From Pseudoblastomonas marina (GTDB lineage: Bacteria > Pseudomonadota > Alphaproteobacteria > Sphingomonadales > Sphingomonadaceae), in contig NZ_BMID01000001.1 of the NCBI RefSeq assembly GCF_014641655.1, positions 2,508,427 through 2,572,426 on the forward strand: a DNA stretch of 64,000 nt, in the 5' to 3' direction. A model generated the notes under the pieces. That model did not search any database. It saw only the letters and a program-made list of their open reading frames with translations, and had not been told where the DNA came from. The translations under genes were made by a program, and so were the position numbers. Numbering within the stretch: the first letter of the stretch is position 1; each line of letters begins with the position of its first letter. Positions 1 to 6,885 of the stretch are shown in pieces.

Positions 1-2
1 GA

Positions 3-290
3 TACCCGATGATCGAGGCTTTCCCCGCGGAACAAGGTCTCGACGTCCATGCCTATCACGCCGACGATGCGGGCGAGTTCATCGTCCAGCTCGGCGCGCT
101 CGTCGCCCGCGATTTCCGCAACGGGCCGCACGACACATACGGACCGCTCGAGCGGGTCCATCTCCAGTCGGACGACGATGCGCCGATGGGGCTCCTGCTC
201 GACGGAGAACCTGCCCCTGCCGGGCCGCGCGAGGAATTGGCGGTGGCGCGGTGCGAAGTCGATCTGCTAGCGACCATGGCCGATGGCTGA
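3..290 (+). CDS. C-terminal part of a probable diacylglycerol/lipid kinase-like protein (5' truncated by window)
   Basis: The reading frame is open from the window edge, so the N-terminus lies outside. The visible end has the pattern LLDGEPAP...ELAVARCEVDLLA. That resembles the closing beta-strands of the diacylglycerol kinase catalytic family, where a conserved DGE is followed by a basic/hydrophobic strand. The nucleotide-binding half is not visible, so substrate (diacylglycerol, sphingosine or other lipid) cannot be judged. The stop overlaps the start of the downstream metallophosphoesterase by 8 bases, which suggests co-transcription. An internal ATG at position 9 is probably not the true start. 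The family call is inferred from the tail only. Confidence 0.5.
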   Translation, partial: YPMIEAFPAEQGLDVHAYHADDAGEFIVQLGALVARDFRNGPHDTYGPLERVHLQSDDDAPMGLLLDGEPAPAGPREELAVARCEVDLLATMADG

Positions 291-1140
291 AGAGACCCTG
301 CTGTTCCACCTGTCCGACATCCATTTCGGGCTCGAACACAATCGCGCACTCGATTGGGTCGCGGCCGAAATCGCGGCGCGCAAGCCTGCCGCGGTCGCGA
401 TCACGGGCGATCTGACGATGCGCGCGCGGCATTCCGAATTCGCTGCGGCAAAGGACTGGATCCTGTCACTCGACGCCCCGGTGACGGTCGAGGTCGGGAA
501 TCACGATATGCCCTACTTCAACCCCATCGAACGGCTGTTCGATCCCTATGCCCGGTTCAAGGGAATGCGCCGCTTGGTCGAGCGCGAGATCGACCTGCCG
601 GGCCTCGCGATCGTCTCGCTGAAGACGGCAGCACGGATGCAGCCGAGGCTCAACTGGTCGAAGGGCTGGATTTCCGATGCCGCGCTCGAAAAATGTCTCG
701 CTGCGATCGACGCTTTGCCCGAAGGAACCCGGGTGCTGGTCGCCTGCCACCATCCGCTGCGCGAAGCGGGGACCACGGGCACCGCGCTGACCCATGGCGG
801 CAACAAGGCGCTCGCCGAACTCGCCAGACGCAACGTGCTCGCGGTGCTGAGCGGGCATGTCCACGACGCCTTCGACATTCTTGAGGACACACCCAACGGC
901 AAGGTCCGCATGATCGGTGCGGGTACGCTGTCGCAGCGCCTGCGCTCCTCCCCACCCAGCTTCAACGAGCTCACCTGGGACGGCGAGGAACTGCGTGTCC
1001 GCGTGCGCAACCTGCAGGACGTACCGACCAAGGACATGCTGATCGAGGATGTGCCCGAAGACGCGCGTCCGCCGCGCGAGCCGGGGGATCCGGTTGCGCC
1101 GGTCGGCAATGTCCCCCGGACCGATCCGCCGGTCCACTGA
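283..1140 (+). CDS. calcineurin-like metallophosphoesterase
   Basis: This 285-residue protein carries the full metallophosphoesterase signature in order: SDIHFG near the N-terminus (D-x-H), GDLT, GNHD, CHHPL and SGHVH near residue 195. These residues bind the two metal ions and the phosphate. The family includes cyclic nucleotide and phospholipid phosphodiesterases, and the exact substrate cannot be read from sequence. There is no signal peptide, so it is cytoplasmic. The ATG overlaps the preceding lipid-kinase-like gene by 8 bases, so a role linked to phospholipid turnover is possible. The C-terminal 30 residues are proline-rich and probably disordered. A strong hairpin terminator follows the stop. 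Confidence 0.85.
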   Translation: MAEETLLFHLSDIHFGLEHNRALDWVAAEIAARKPAAVAITGDLTMRARHSEFAAAKDWILSLDAPVTVEVGNHDMPYFNPIERLFDPYARFKGMRRLVEREIDLPGLAIVSLKTAARMQPRLNWSKGWISDAALEKCLAAIDALPEGTRVLVACHHPLREAGTTGTALTHGGNKALAELARRNVLAVLSGHVHDAFDILEDTPNGKVRMIGAGTLSQRLRSSPPSFNELTWDGEELRVRVRNLQDVPTKDMLIEDVPEDARPPREPGDPVAPVGNVPRTDPPVH

Positions 1141-1149
1141 CGGCAACGA

Positions 1150-1183
1150 AAAAGGGCGGCTCCTCGCGGAGCCGCCCTTCGTT
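1150..1183. terminator. bidirectional intrinsic terminator between the phosphoesterase gene and rpsI
   Basis: A perfect 10-bp stem (GGGCGGCTCC at 1154-1163 and its complement at 1168-1177) with a TCGC loop is followed by a T-rich tract on the plus strand. It is preceded by an A-rich tract, which reads as T on the minus strand. It lies between two convergent genes and can stop transcription in both directions. Confidence 0.9.
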
Positions 1184-1200
1184 TTTCGTAGCTTCGAAAC

Positions 1201-1965
1201 TTAGCGCTTCGAGAACTGGAAGCTGCGGCGGGCCTTGGCGCGGCCGTACTTCTTGCGCTCGACCACGCGGCTGTCGCGGGTGAGGAAGCCGGCGGCCTTT
1301 ACCGTGCTGCGCAGCGCGGGCTCGTACTTGGTCAGCGCCTGCGAAATGCCGTGCTTCACCGCACCGGCCTGGCCCGACAGACCGCCGCCCTTGACGGTGG
1401 CGACGATGTCGTACTGACCGGCACGATCGGTGATCTGGAACGGCTGGTTGATGATCAGGCGCAGGGTCGGACGCGCGAAATAGGCTTCCTGATCCTTGCC
1501 GTTGACGGTGACCTTGCCGGTGCCCGGCTTGAGCCAGACGCGCGCGACGGCATCTTTGCGGCGACCGGTCGCATAGGCACGGCCCTGGGCGTCGACTTCC
1601 TGCTCGCGCAGCGGCGCGTCGGAAACCGATGCGGCACCAGCGGCGGCAGCGGTAGCGTCGCCTTCACCGCGATCGCCGGCGACCTGCTTGAGGTCGGCGA
1701 GATCGGTGACCTTGTCGGCCTTCTTTTCTTCAGCCTTTTCTTCGACCTTTTCTTCAGGGGCCTTTTCCTCGGCCTTCGGCTCGTCGGCCTTGGCGTCGTC
1801 GGTCTTGGCTTCCGTAGCCTTGGTCTCTTCGGCCTTGGCGTCGTCGGTCTTCTTGGCCGGAGCTTTCTTCTCGGCAGCCTTCTTGGCAGGAGCCTTCTTG
1901 GCGGCCGGCTTCTTCTCGGCTTCGGTCTTCTCGACCTTGTCTTCGGTGTTCTTTTCGTCAGCCAT
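1201..1965 (-). CDS. rpsI: 30S ribosomal protein S9 with a long Lys/Ala/Glu-rich N-terminal extension
   Basis: Residues from about 130 to 254 form a standard S9: [15 protein letters not shown], an LIINQPF-like segment, [19 protein letters not shown] and a basic tail ending FQFSKR, which reaches toward the P-site tRNA. Ahead of it lie about 125 extra residues. Roughly 85 are low-complexity KKAPAKK and TDDAKAEE-like repeats, followed by a short segment ([11 protein letters not shown]) that I recall from related sphingomonad S9 proteins. Typical S9 is about 130 residues. The start is the ATG at 1965, whose A is the last base of the rplM stop (TGATG), favouring translational coupling; a GTG three bases upstream is the alternative. 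It is the second gene of the rplM-rpsI operon. Confidence 0.93.
   Translation of the reverse strand: MADEKNTEDKVEKTEAEKKPAAKKAPAKKAAEKKAPAKKTDDAKAEETKATEAKTDDAKADEPKAEEKAPEEKVEEKAEEKKADKVTDLADLKQVAGDRGEGDATAAAAGAASVSDAPLREQEVDAQGRAYATGRRKDAVARVWLKPGTGKVTVNGKDQEAYFARPTLRLIINQPFQITDRAGQYDIVATVKGGGLSGQAGAVKHGISQALTKYEPALRSTVKAAGFLTRDSRVVERKKYGRAKARRSFQFSKR
1784..1851. repeat. 45-bp-period tandem repeat inside the rpsI extension
   Basis: The same 23-base stretch occurs at 1784-1806 and again at 1829-1851, a period of 45 bases or 15 codons. It encodes the duplicated TDDAKA block of the S9 extension. In-frame repeat duplication would explain how the extension grew. Confidence 0.75.
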
Positions 1966-2444
1966 CACACGAGAGCCTTGTTCTTGCGGTTCATCGACGC
2001 GACGTCGATCGTCTCGGGGTTCTGCCCGTCATGCGGGTGTTCGGTGCCGTTGTAGAGATGCAGCGCCTTCATCTGCTGACGGCCCAGCGGACCGCGCGGG
2101 ATCATGCGCTCGACGGCCTTTTCCAGCACGCGCTCGGGGAAACGGCCTTCGAGGATCTTGGCCGGGGTCGTTTCCTTGATGCCGCCGACATAGCCGGTGT
2201 GCTTGTAATAGACCTTGTCGTTCATCTTCTTGCCGGTGAAGCGGACCTTGTCGGCGTTGATGACGATGACGTGGTCGCCGCAATCGACATGCGGGGTGTA
2301 GCTCGGCTTGTGCTTGCCGCGCAGGATGTTGGCGATGATCGCCGCGACCCGTCCGACGACGAGGTTCTCGGCGTCGATCAGGTGCCATTTCTTTTCGACC
2401 TCGGCCGGCTTGATCGACCGGGTGGTCTTGCTGAGCGTCTTCAT
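1965..2444 (-). CDS. rplM: 50S ribosomal protein L13
   Basis: The 159-residue protein has the L13 hallmarks [46 protein letters not shown] and the closing [24 protein letters not shown] block. L13 is an early-assembly protein of the large subunit. The start ATG at 2444 is preceded by a good AAGGA ribosome-binding site; in-frame codons upstream do not look like L13. It is the first gene of the rplM-rpsI operon. Confidence 0.97.
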   Translation of the reverse strand: MKTLSKTTRSIKPAEVEKKWHLIDAENLVVGRVAAIIANILRGKHKPSYTPHVDCGDHVIVINADKVRFTGKKMNDKVYYKHTGYVGGIKETTPAKILEGRFPERVLEKAVERMIPRGPLGRQQMKALHLYNGTEHPHDGQNPETIDVASMNRKNKALV

Positions 2445-2530
2445 GACTTTTCCTTGCAAATTCCGTGTCGCCGCAGCGTGGCTGCGCGGACGGGCGAAGC
2501 CGGTCGTGCTGCAATGCGGCGGGAAGCGGC

Positions 2531-2559
2531 CCATTTGGGCAAAACGCCGCGCAAGTCAA
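2531..2559 (-). promoter_or_regulatory. candidate promoter of rplM-rpsI
   Basis: On the minus strand TTGACT (2559-2554) is followed after 17 bases by AAATGG (2536-2531). The -35 is near consensus but the -10 is poor. The -10 lies inside the short inverted repeat GCCCA-AA-TGGGC. It sits about 90 bases upstream of the rplM start. Confidence 0.35.
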
Positions 2560-2599
2560 GCGAAACTGCGGCTTAGCAGAGAGGTAAAATAATACCGCC

Positions 2600-3346
2600 C
2601 TACTCGCCGGTGCTGCTTTCGGCCTGATCGCGGCGCAGTTCCCAGTCTTCGCGCACCACCCGTTCGCTGCCCGATATTTGGGTGGTCACGCGCCGCTCGA
2701 AGCGTTGCATCAGGCCGGATTGGAGGTCGGCCTGCGCCGTCAGCGCGATGATCACAGTCCCGCCCTCGATCTCGAGCGTTTCGATCCGCTCCGCCGCGAT
2801 CGGACGAAACAGGTCGACCGGCCAGGCGATACGCTTGCCCTGCCCGGCCGCGACGAGCGCGCGTGCCATTGCAGTGGCTGCGAGCTTCTGGTCGTCGCTG
2901 GCGTCCGATTCGCCGATCCGCGCGGCAATCAGGTCGCCTGCCTGGCGTGCGGTTTCGCTGTCTGTCGGACGGGCCGCGGGAAGGGGTGCGAGCATGCCGT
3001 CGCGATCGAGTCGCATCGGGAACGTCCCGCTGTCGTCCCGCCGACGTTCCATCTCGGCCAGCGCCGCTAGCTGTGGCGGGGCGTCGACCTCCACCGCGAT
3101 CGATTCGCCCTCGACGAGCCAGCCATCGGGGACCGGCGTCGGGCGCACCCGATAGGTCCGCGTGACCGAGATCTCGGTCCCGTCGGCCATGGCATGCGCA
3201 ACCGTGCGCGACAGGAGGAAAGTTTGTCCGTCGAGCGCCTCGACGAAGCTGTCGCCCGCCGTCTCGCCCTGTTCCTGCGCGAATGCGGTCGCAGGCATTG
3301 CGAAGACCATAGCACCCAGCAGCGCGAATATCGCCGCCGCCTTCAC
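2600..3346 (-). CDS. hypothetical secreted or periplasmic protein
   Basis: A GTG start at 3346 gives a 248-residue protein beginning with a clear signal peptide (VKAAAIFALLG...ATAFAQ, cleavage near residue 24). The mature part is rich in charged residues and has no motif I can name. It looks soluble, possibly with a two-domain beta structure. The GTG overlaps the cutA stop as GTGA, so the two are likely translationally coupled; an upstream in-frame start would run far into cutA and is less likely. A role with CutA or the heme A synthase upstream is only suggested by position. Confidence 0.7.
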   Translation of the reverse strand: MKAAAIFALLGAMVFAMPATAFAQEQGETAGDSFVEALDGQTFLLSRTVAHAMADGTEISVTRTYRVRPTPVPDGWLVEGESIAVEVDAPPQLAALAEMERRRDDSGTFPMRLDRDGMLAPLPAARPTDSETARQAGDLIAARIGESDASDDQKLAATAMARALVAAGQGKRIAWPVDLFRPIAAERIETLEIEGGTVIIALTAQADLQSGLMQRFERRVTTQISGSERVVREDWELRRDQAESSTGE

Positions 3347-3654
3347 GCCCCGGCCCTTGCCAGCCACTGGGCCGTCCCCGGCGCCGCGTCGCAGGCCCAA
3401 GACATGATCGCCGGTTCGTCATAGGGATGCACCTCGGCGAGCCGTGCCATCGCGGCATCGCGCCGGTCGCCGTCGGTCTTGAACAGCACGCCCGTTTCGC
3501 GGCCCTCGCCGCGCTTGCCATCCCAGCGATAGAGCGAGCGCATCGGCGGAAGGATATTGGCGCAGGCGACGAGTTCCTCGTCGAGCAGGATACCGGCGGC
3601 GCTCGCCGCACTCTCCTCATCGGCGAAGGGACACCAGATCATCGCGGCCGCCAC
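3343..3654 (-). CDS. cutA: divalent-cation tolerance protein CutA
   Basis: The 103-residue protein matches the small trimeric CutA family: ADEESAASAAGILLDEELVACANILPPMRSLYRWDGK-type N-terminal half, a GVLFKT strand and VHPYDEPAI near the end, each characteristic. CutA is linked to copper and divalent metal tolerance in E. coli, though its biochemical role is unsettled. It starts with GTG at 3654, only 3 bases after the heme A synthase stop; an ATG at 3642 is an alternative start. It is the middle gene of a three-gene minus-strand run, and proximity to a copper-oxidase cofactor gene is suggestive only. Confidence 0.92.
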   Translation of the reverse strand: MAAAMIWCPFADEESAASAAGILLDEELVACANILPPMRSLYRWDGKRGEGRETGVLFKTDGDRRDAAMARLAEVHPYDEPAIMSWACDAAPGTAQWLARAGA

Positions 3655-3657
3655 GGG

Positions 3658-4692
3658 TCAGTTCTTCCGTCCGAGCACATGCGCGCCCCAGGCGGTCGAT
3701 GCCACCACCAACGCGCCGACCAATTGGTGCAGCACTGCGAGCGCGAAGGCCATGCCCGTCATCACGGTGGCAATTCCGAGCAGGATTTGTGTGCCGAAGC
3801 TCGAGTGGATCGCGATCGATGCCGGCCGCATACCCATTCGCTTCACCCGCCGTGCCATTACCACCAGCAACACGACCACGGCCCAAGCCCACCAGCGGTG
3901 GAGGAAGTGGAGCAGGAACGGGTCATGGGTGAAGGCGAACCACCAGCCGCTCGACCAGTCGATCCCCGCGGGCCAGAACGCATCGTTCATCAGCGGCCAG
4001 TCGCGCGCGACATAGCCGGCGTCGAGCCCCGCGACCCAGGCGCCGAGCAGGATCTGCACGGCAAGCGCGACGAGCACCACGGCTGCGAACCCGGTTAGGC
4101 GCGCATTTCCGGCGGCAGGGTCGCGTGCGAGCTGCTTGAGGTCGAGCGCGGTCCAGACCAGCCCGCCGAGGGTAAACAGCGCGATCATCAGATGCGTTGC
4201 GAGGCGGAAATGGCTGACATCGGTCCGCTCGGAGAGCCCCGAGGTGACCATCCACCAGCCCGCGGCACCCTGCAATGCACCCAGCGCCAGGAGCGCGATC
4301 AGCCGCGGCTTGTATCCCTGCGGGATCGCCTTGCGCGCCCAGAACCACGCCAGCGGCAGCGCGAAAGCCAACCCGATCAACCGCCCCCACAAGCGATGGA
4401 ACCACTCCCAGAAATAGATCTTCTTGAACGCGGCCAGATCCATCCCTGCCGGGCCGTTGACCTCGATATATTCGGGGATCTGCTTGTAGGCCTCGAACTC
4501 GGCTTCCCACGCGTCCTGCGTCAGCGGCGGCAGCGTACCTGCAACCGGTTCCCATTCGACGATCGACAGGCCGGATTCGGTCAGCCGTGTGATCCCGCCA
4601 ATCGTGACCATCACGAGCACCATTGCGGCGACGCAGACCAACCAGGTGGAAAGGGCATTGGGGCGAGCGGTCGGCGGATTGAGCGCAGTCAT
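3658..4692 (-). CDS. ctaA: heme A synthase (COX15/CtaA family)
   Basis: This 344-residue polytopic membrane protein (about eight hydrophobic segments) converts heme O to heme A for aa3-type cytochrome oxidase. Family features are GGITRLTESGLSIVEW near the first membrane segment, the haem-ligand region FWEWFHRLWGRLIG, HLMIALFTLGG, and HFLHRWWAW and LHQLVGALV in the C-terminal half. The ATG at 4692 gives MTALNPPTARPN..., the usual short cytoplasmic N-terminus; codons upstream read as non-homologous sequence. It is followed directly by cutA. No oxidase subunit lies in the window. Confidence 0.93.
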   Translation of the reverse strand: MTALNPPTARPNALSTWLVCVAAMVLVMVTIGGITRLTESGLSIVEWEPVAGTLPPLTQDAWEAEFEAYKQIPEYIEVNGPAGMDLAAFKKIYFWEWFHRLWGRLIGLAFALPLAWFWARKAIPQGYKPRLIALLALGALQGAAGWWMVTSGLSERTDVSHFRLATHLMIALFTLGGLVWTALDLKQLARDPAAGNARLTGFAAVVLVALAVQILLGAWVAGLDAGYVARDWPLMNDAFWPAGIDWSSGWWFAFTHDPFLLHFLHRWWAWAVVVLLVVMARRVKRMGMRPASIAIHSSFGTQILLGIATVMTGMAFALAVLHQLVGALVVASTAWGAHVLGRKN

Positions 4693-4762
4693 GTCGAAGT
4701 GATTGGAGCGGCACGCCCGACAAGGCAAGAGGCGGAAGCGGAGCGGGAACCGATTCCCTCCC

Positions 4763-4791
4763 TTGCGTTATGATACAATGTAACATATCTA
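4763..4791 (+). promoter_or_regulatory. candidate promoter with an embedded operator palindrome upstream of the MerC-like gene
   Basis: TTGCGT (4763-4768) and TATCTA (4786-4791) are separated by 17 bases. Most of that spacer is the imperfect palindrome TGATACAATGTAACA (4771-4785, 12 of 15 positions symmetric). A repressor dimer bound here would block RNA polymerase. The AT-rich 15-bp dyad resembles sites of Fur-superfamily metal regulators such as Zur, but the regulator is inferred. The palindrome also contains an ATG at 4770, so translation must start downstream at 4803. Confidence 0.5.
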
Positions 4792-4802
4792 GCGGACCAG
4801 TC

Positions 4803-5171
4803 ATGGCGACCCTTCCGACCCGTTCTCCCATCCGCAAGCGCCTCGATCGCGCGGGCATCGCGCTTTCCGCGCTGTGCGCCACGCACTGCGTGCTTGCGCT
4901 GGTGCTGGCCGGGGCGTTCGGCGGTCTGCTGTTGTCGCCGGTGTTCCACGAGGCCGGCCTTGCGCTCGCCGTGGCCCTCGGCATCGTCGGCCTGGGGATC
5001 GGGGTCGCCCGGCATCGTCGCTTCGGGGTCTTGCTACCGGCGGCGTTCGGTCTTTGCCTGATGGCGCTCGCGCTGATGGCTGATCACGGGCCGGTCGAGG
5101 CGGGCCTCACGATCGTCGGCGTCGTCCTGCTCGCCTTTGCGCACTGGAGCAACTTGCGCCGCGCGCGTTGA
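4803..5171 (+). CDS. MerC-domain membrane protein
   Basis: The 122-residue protein has about four hydrophobic segments and the MerC-family start LDRAGIALSALCATHC with the paired cysteines C25 and C29 in the first membrane helix. In mercury operons MerC carries Hg(II) inward; chromosomal relatives outside mer operons are often tied to zinc or other metal homeostasis. No merA, merR or merT is present, so mercury resistance is not supported. The ATG at 4803 is chosen because the upstream in-frame ATG (4770) lies in the promoter palindrome. The metal-responsive role is inferred from that operator-like site. thiS begins 21 bases later. Confidence 0.8.
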   Translation: MATLPTRSPIRKRLDRAGIALSALCATHCVLALVLAGAFGGLLLSPVFHEAGLALAVALGIVGLGIGVARHRRFGVLLPAAFGLCLMALALMADHGPVEAGLTIVGVVLLAFAHWSNLRRAR

Positions 5172-5192
5172 TCCCCCACATCGCGCGTCCAT

Positions 5193-5402
5193 ATGGCCGA
5201 CCAATTGAACATCACCGTCAATGGCGAATCGAAACGCGTTGCCCCGGGCAGCGTGCTCGACCTGTTGCACGCGCTCGAACTCGATCCCAAGCGGGTCGCG
5301 GTCGAACGCAATCGCGTCATCGCGCCGCGCTCGGCCCATGCCGACACACCGCTCGCCGAAGGCGACCAGATCGAAATCGTCCACTTCGTGGGCGGAGGAT
5401 AA
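5193..5402 (+). CDS. thiS: sulfur carrier protein ThiS
   Basis: This 69-residue ubiquitin-like protein ends in the diagnostic Gly-Gly (VHFVGGG), the site that becomes a thiocarboxylate and donates sulfur for thiazole synthesis in thiamin biosynthesis. The internal VLDLLHALELDPKRVAVERNR segment is typical. Extending one glycine beyond Gly-Gly is seen in some family members. It is followed 3 bases later by thiG, its partner. No TPP riboswitch fits in the 21-base gap upstream. Confidence 0.95.
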   Translation: MADQLNITVNGESKRVAPGSVLDLLHALELDPKRVAVERNRVIAPRSAHADTPLAEGDQIEIVHFVGGG

Positions 5403-5405
5403 TAC

Positions 5406-6188
5406 GTGACCGACAAGACTACCGACAGCTGGAGCGTCGCCGGGCGCACCTTCAACTCGCGGCTCATCGTGGGGACCGGCAAGTACAAGGATTTCGAGCA
5501 GAACGCCGCCGCGCTGGCAGCGAGCGGGGCGGAGATCGTCACCGTCGCCGTGCGCCGGGTGAACGTGTCCGATCCCTCCGCGCCGATGCTGACCGACTAC
5601 ATCGATCCCAAGGAAGTCACCTACCTCCCCAATACCGCCGGCTGCTTCACCGCCGACGATGCAATCCGGACGCTGCGGCTGGCGCGCGAAGCGGGCGGCT
5701 GGGACCTGGTCAAGCTCGAAGTGCTGGGCGAGGCGCGGACGCTCTATCCCGACATGCGCGAAACGCTGAAGGCGACCGAAGTGCTCGCCAACGAGGGCTT
5801 CAAGCCGATGGTTTACTGCGCCGACGATCCGATCGCCGCGCAGCAACTGGAAGAAGCGGGCGCAGTCGCGATCATGCCGCTCGGCGCGCCGATCGGATCG
5901 GGACTCGGGATCCAGAACCGGGTAACGATCCGCCTGATCGTCGAAGGCGCCAAGGTGCCGGTGCTGGTCGACGCGGGCGTCGGTACGGCAAGCGATGCTG
6001 CGGTGGCGATGGAACTGGGCTGTGACGGCGTGCTCATGAACACCGCGATCGCCGAGGCCAAGGACCCGATCCGGATGGCGCGCGCGATGAAACTGGCGGT
6101 CGAAGCGGGCCGCGATGCCTACCTGGCGGGCCGCATGGCCACGCGGAAGTATGCCGATCCGAGTTCGCCGCTGGCCGGGCTCATATAA
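5406..6188 (+). CDS. thiG: thiazole synthase ThiG
   Basis: The 260-residue TIM-barrel enzyme condenses deoxyxylulose 5-phosphate, dehydroglycine/iminoacetate and ThiS-thiocarboxylate sulfur to the thiamin thiazole. Motifs seen are [29 protein letters not shown], the Schiff-base lysine in [22 protein letters not shown] and the phosphate loop [11 protein letters not shown]. It starts with GTG at 5406. thiS-thiG form a compact pair; other thi genes are not in the window. Confidence 0.96.
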   Translation: MTDKTTDSWSVAGRTFNSRLIVGTGKYKDFEQNAAALAASGAEIVTVAVRRVNVSDPSAPMLTDYIDPKEVTYLPNTAGCFTADDAIRTLRLAREAGGWDLVKLEVLGEARTLYPDMRETLKATEVLANEGFKPMVYCADDPIAAQQLEEAGAVAIMPLGAPIGSGLGIQNRVTIRLIVEGAKVPVLVDAGVGTASDAAVAMELGCDGVLMNTAIAEAKDPIRMARAMKLAVEAGRDAYLAGRMATRKYADPSSPLAGLI

Positions 6189-6258
6189 ACCCTTCGCTAA
6201 CCATAGCGGGGATAAATAGCTCTAAACGGGCGCGCGAATCGTCCGTCGAGGAGCCACT

Positions 6259-6774
6259 ATGGAAGCCGCACTGACCATCGCCGAGCTGCGCGAATTCGCC
6301 AGCTTCTCGCCCGCCGAACAGCGCTATATCGAGCGCGCGCTCGATATCGGGCTCGGCCGGTGCGACGTGATGGTCGAGTGGGGCGGACGGCAGGATGCCG
6401 AGGACGCACTTCGCGGCCATATCGCTGCCTATGATCGTCTCGACGAACTGCGCGCCGCGCATCCCGATACGCTGGCGCTGGTCGGACTCGATTCGTTCAT
6501 GGGCGTGCTTATGCAGCTGACGCTGTTCGATTTGTCGCAGGGCGCGATCGAGAGCTTCTCGGCCTATCGCTTTCTCTACGAACGCCTGCTCGGTGCCGAA
6601 GTGCGCCCGTGGCTGCCCGCCGCCTTCTGCGCCGCGAGTGCGCTGCCGCAGATCGAGCCCGAACGCCGCAAGGACCTGCTCCAGTCGCTGAGCGAAGCCG
6701 CGGCGACCGCGCCCGGCTGGTCGACCCAGGCGCCGTGCTTCTATCCCGAATGGGTAGAAAAAGAGGTCGCGTAA
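6259..6774 (+). CDS. hypothetical cytoplasmic protein
   Basis: I do not recognise this 171-residue acidic protein. It has no signal peptide or membrane segment and looks largely alpha-helical, opening with EAALTIAELREFASFSPAEQRYIERALDIG. A GGAG ribosome-binding site lies 6 bases upstream of the ATG. Composition and codon use match neighbouring genes, so it is probably real. It is separated from thiG by 70 bases that contain a short hairpin (CGCTA-ACCA-TAGCG at 6195-6208), which may mark a transcript boundary. Confidence 0.65.
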   Translation: MEAALTIAELREFASFSPAEQRYIERALDIGLGRCDVMVEWGGRQDAEDALRGHIAAYDRLDELRAAHPDTLALVGLDSFMGVLMQLTLFDLSQGAIESFSAYRFLYERLLGAEVRPWLPAAFCAASALPQIEPERRKDLLQSLSEAAATAPGWSTQAPCFYPEWVEKEVA

Positions 6775-6789
6775 CCTTCTTTGGTCTTC

Positions 6790-6875
6790 AAGCGCCGGCC
6801 GCGGGCTCTCCCCGCCCGCTTGGCTTCGGTTCAACCGTCCGCCGCGCAGTCCCGCTTGTGCACGCTGCCGCGTGC
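6790..6875. repeat. dispersed intergenic hairpin element, copy 1
   Basis: This stretch shares GCGCCGG (6792-6798) and the 15-mer GCCCGCTTGGCTTCG (6814-6828) with positions 13512-13547, at nearly the same spacing. As in that copy it is followed by hairpins: CGGT-TCA-ACCG (6827-6837) and GCACGC-TGCC-GCGTGC (6860-6875). Stems are kept while the paired bases differ between copies. Both copies start just after a plus-strand stop codon. Confidence 0.65.
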
Positions 6876-6885
6876 TTGATCGTCG

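Noticed and set aside
1201-1965. S9 extension as a frameshifted or fused upstream gene
   Set aside because: The frame is continuous, the start couples to the rplM stop and the repeat structure is in frame, so it is a genuine extension.
4770-4802. An upstream ATG for the MerC-like gene
   Set aside because: It lies inside the promoter palindrome before the likely transcription start, and the extra 11 residues do not fit the family.
4803-5171. A mercury-resistance locus
   Set aside because: Only a MerC-like protein is present; there is no merA, merR, merT or merP, and the promoter does not match a MerR-type operator with long spacer.
5172-5192. A TPP riboswitch ahead of thiS-thiG
   Set aside because: The gap of 21 bases is too short and no TPP aptamer pattern appears in the preceding coding sequence.
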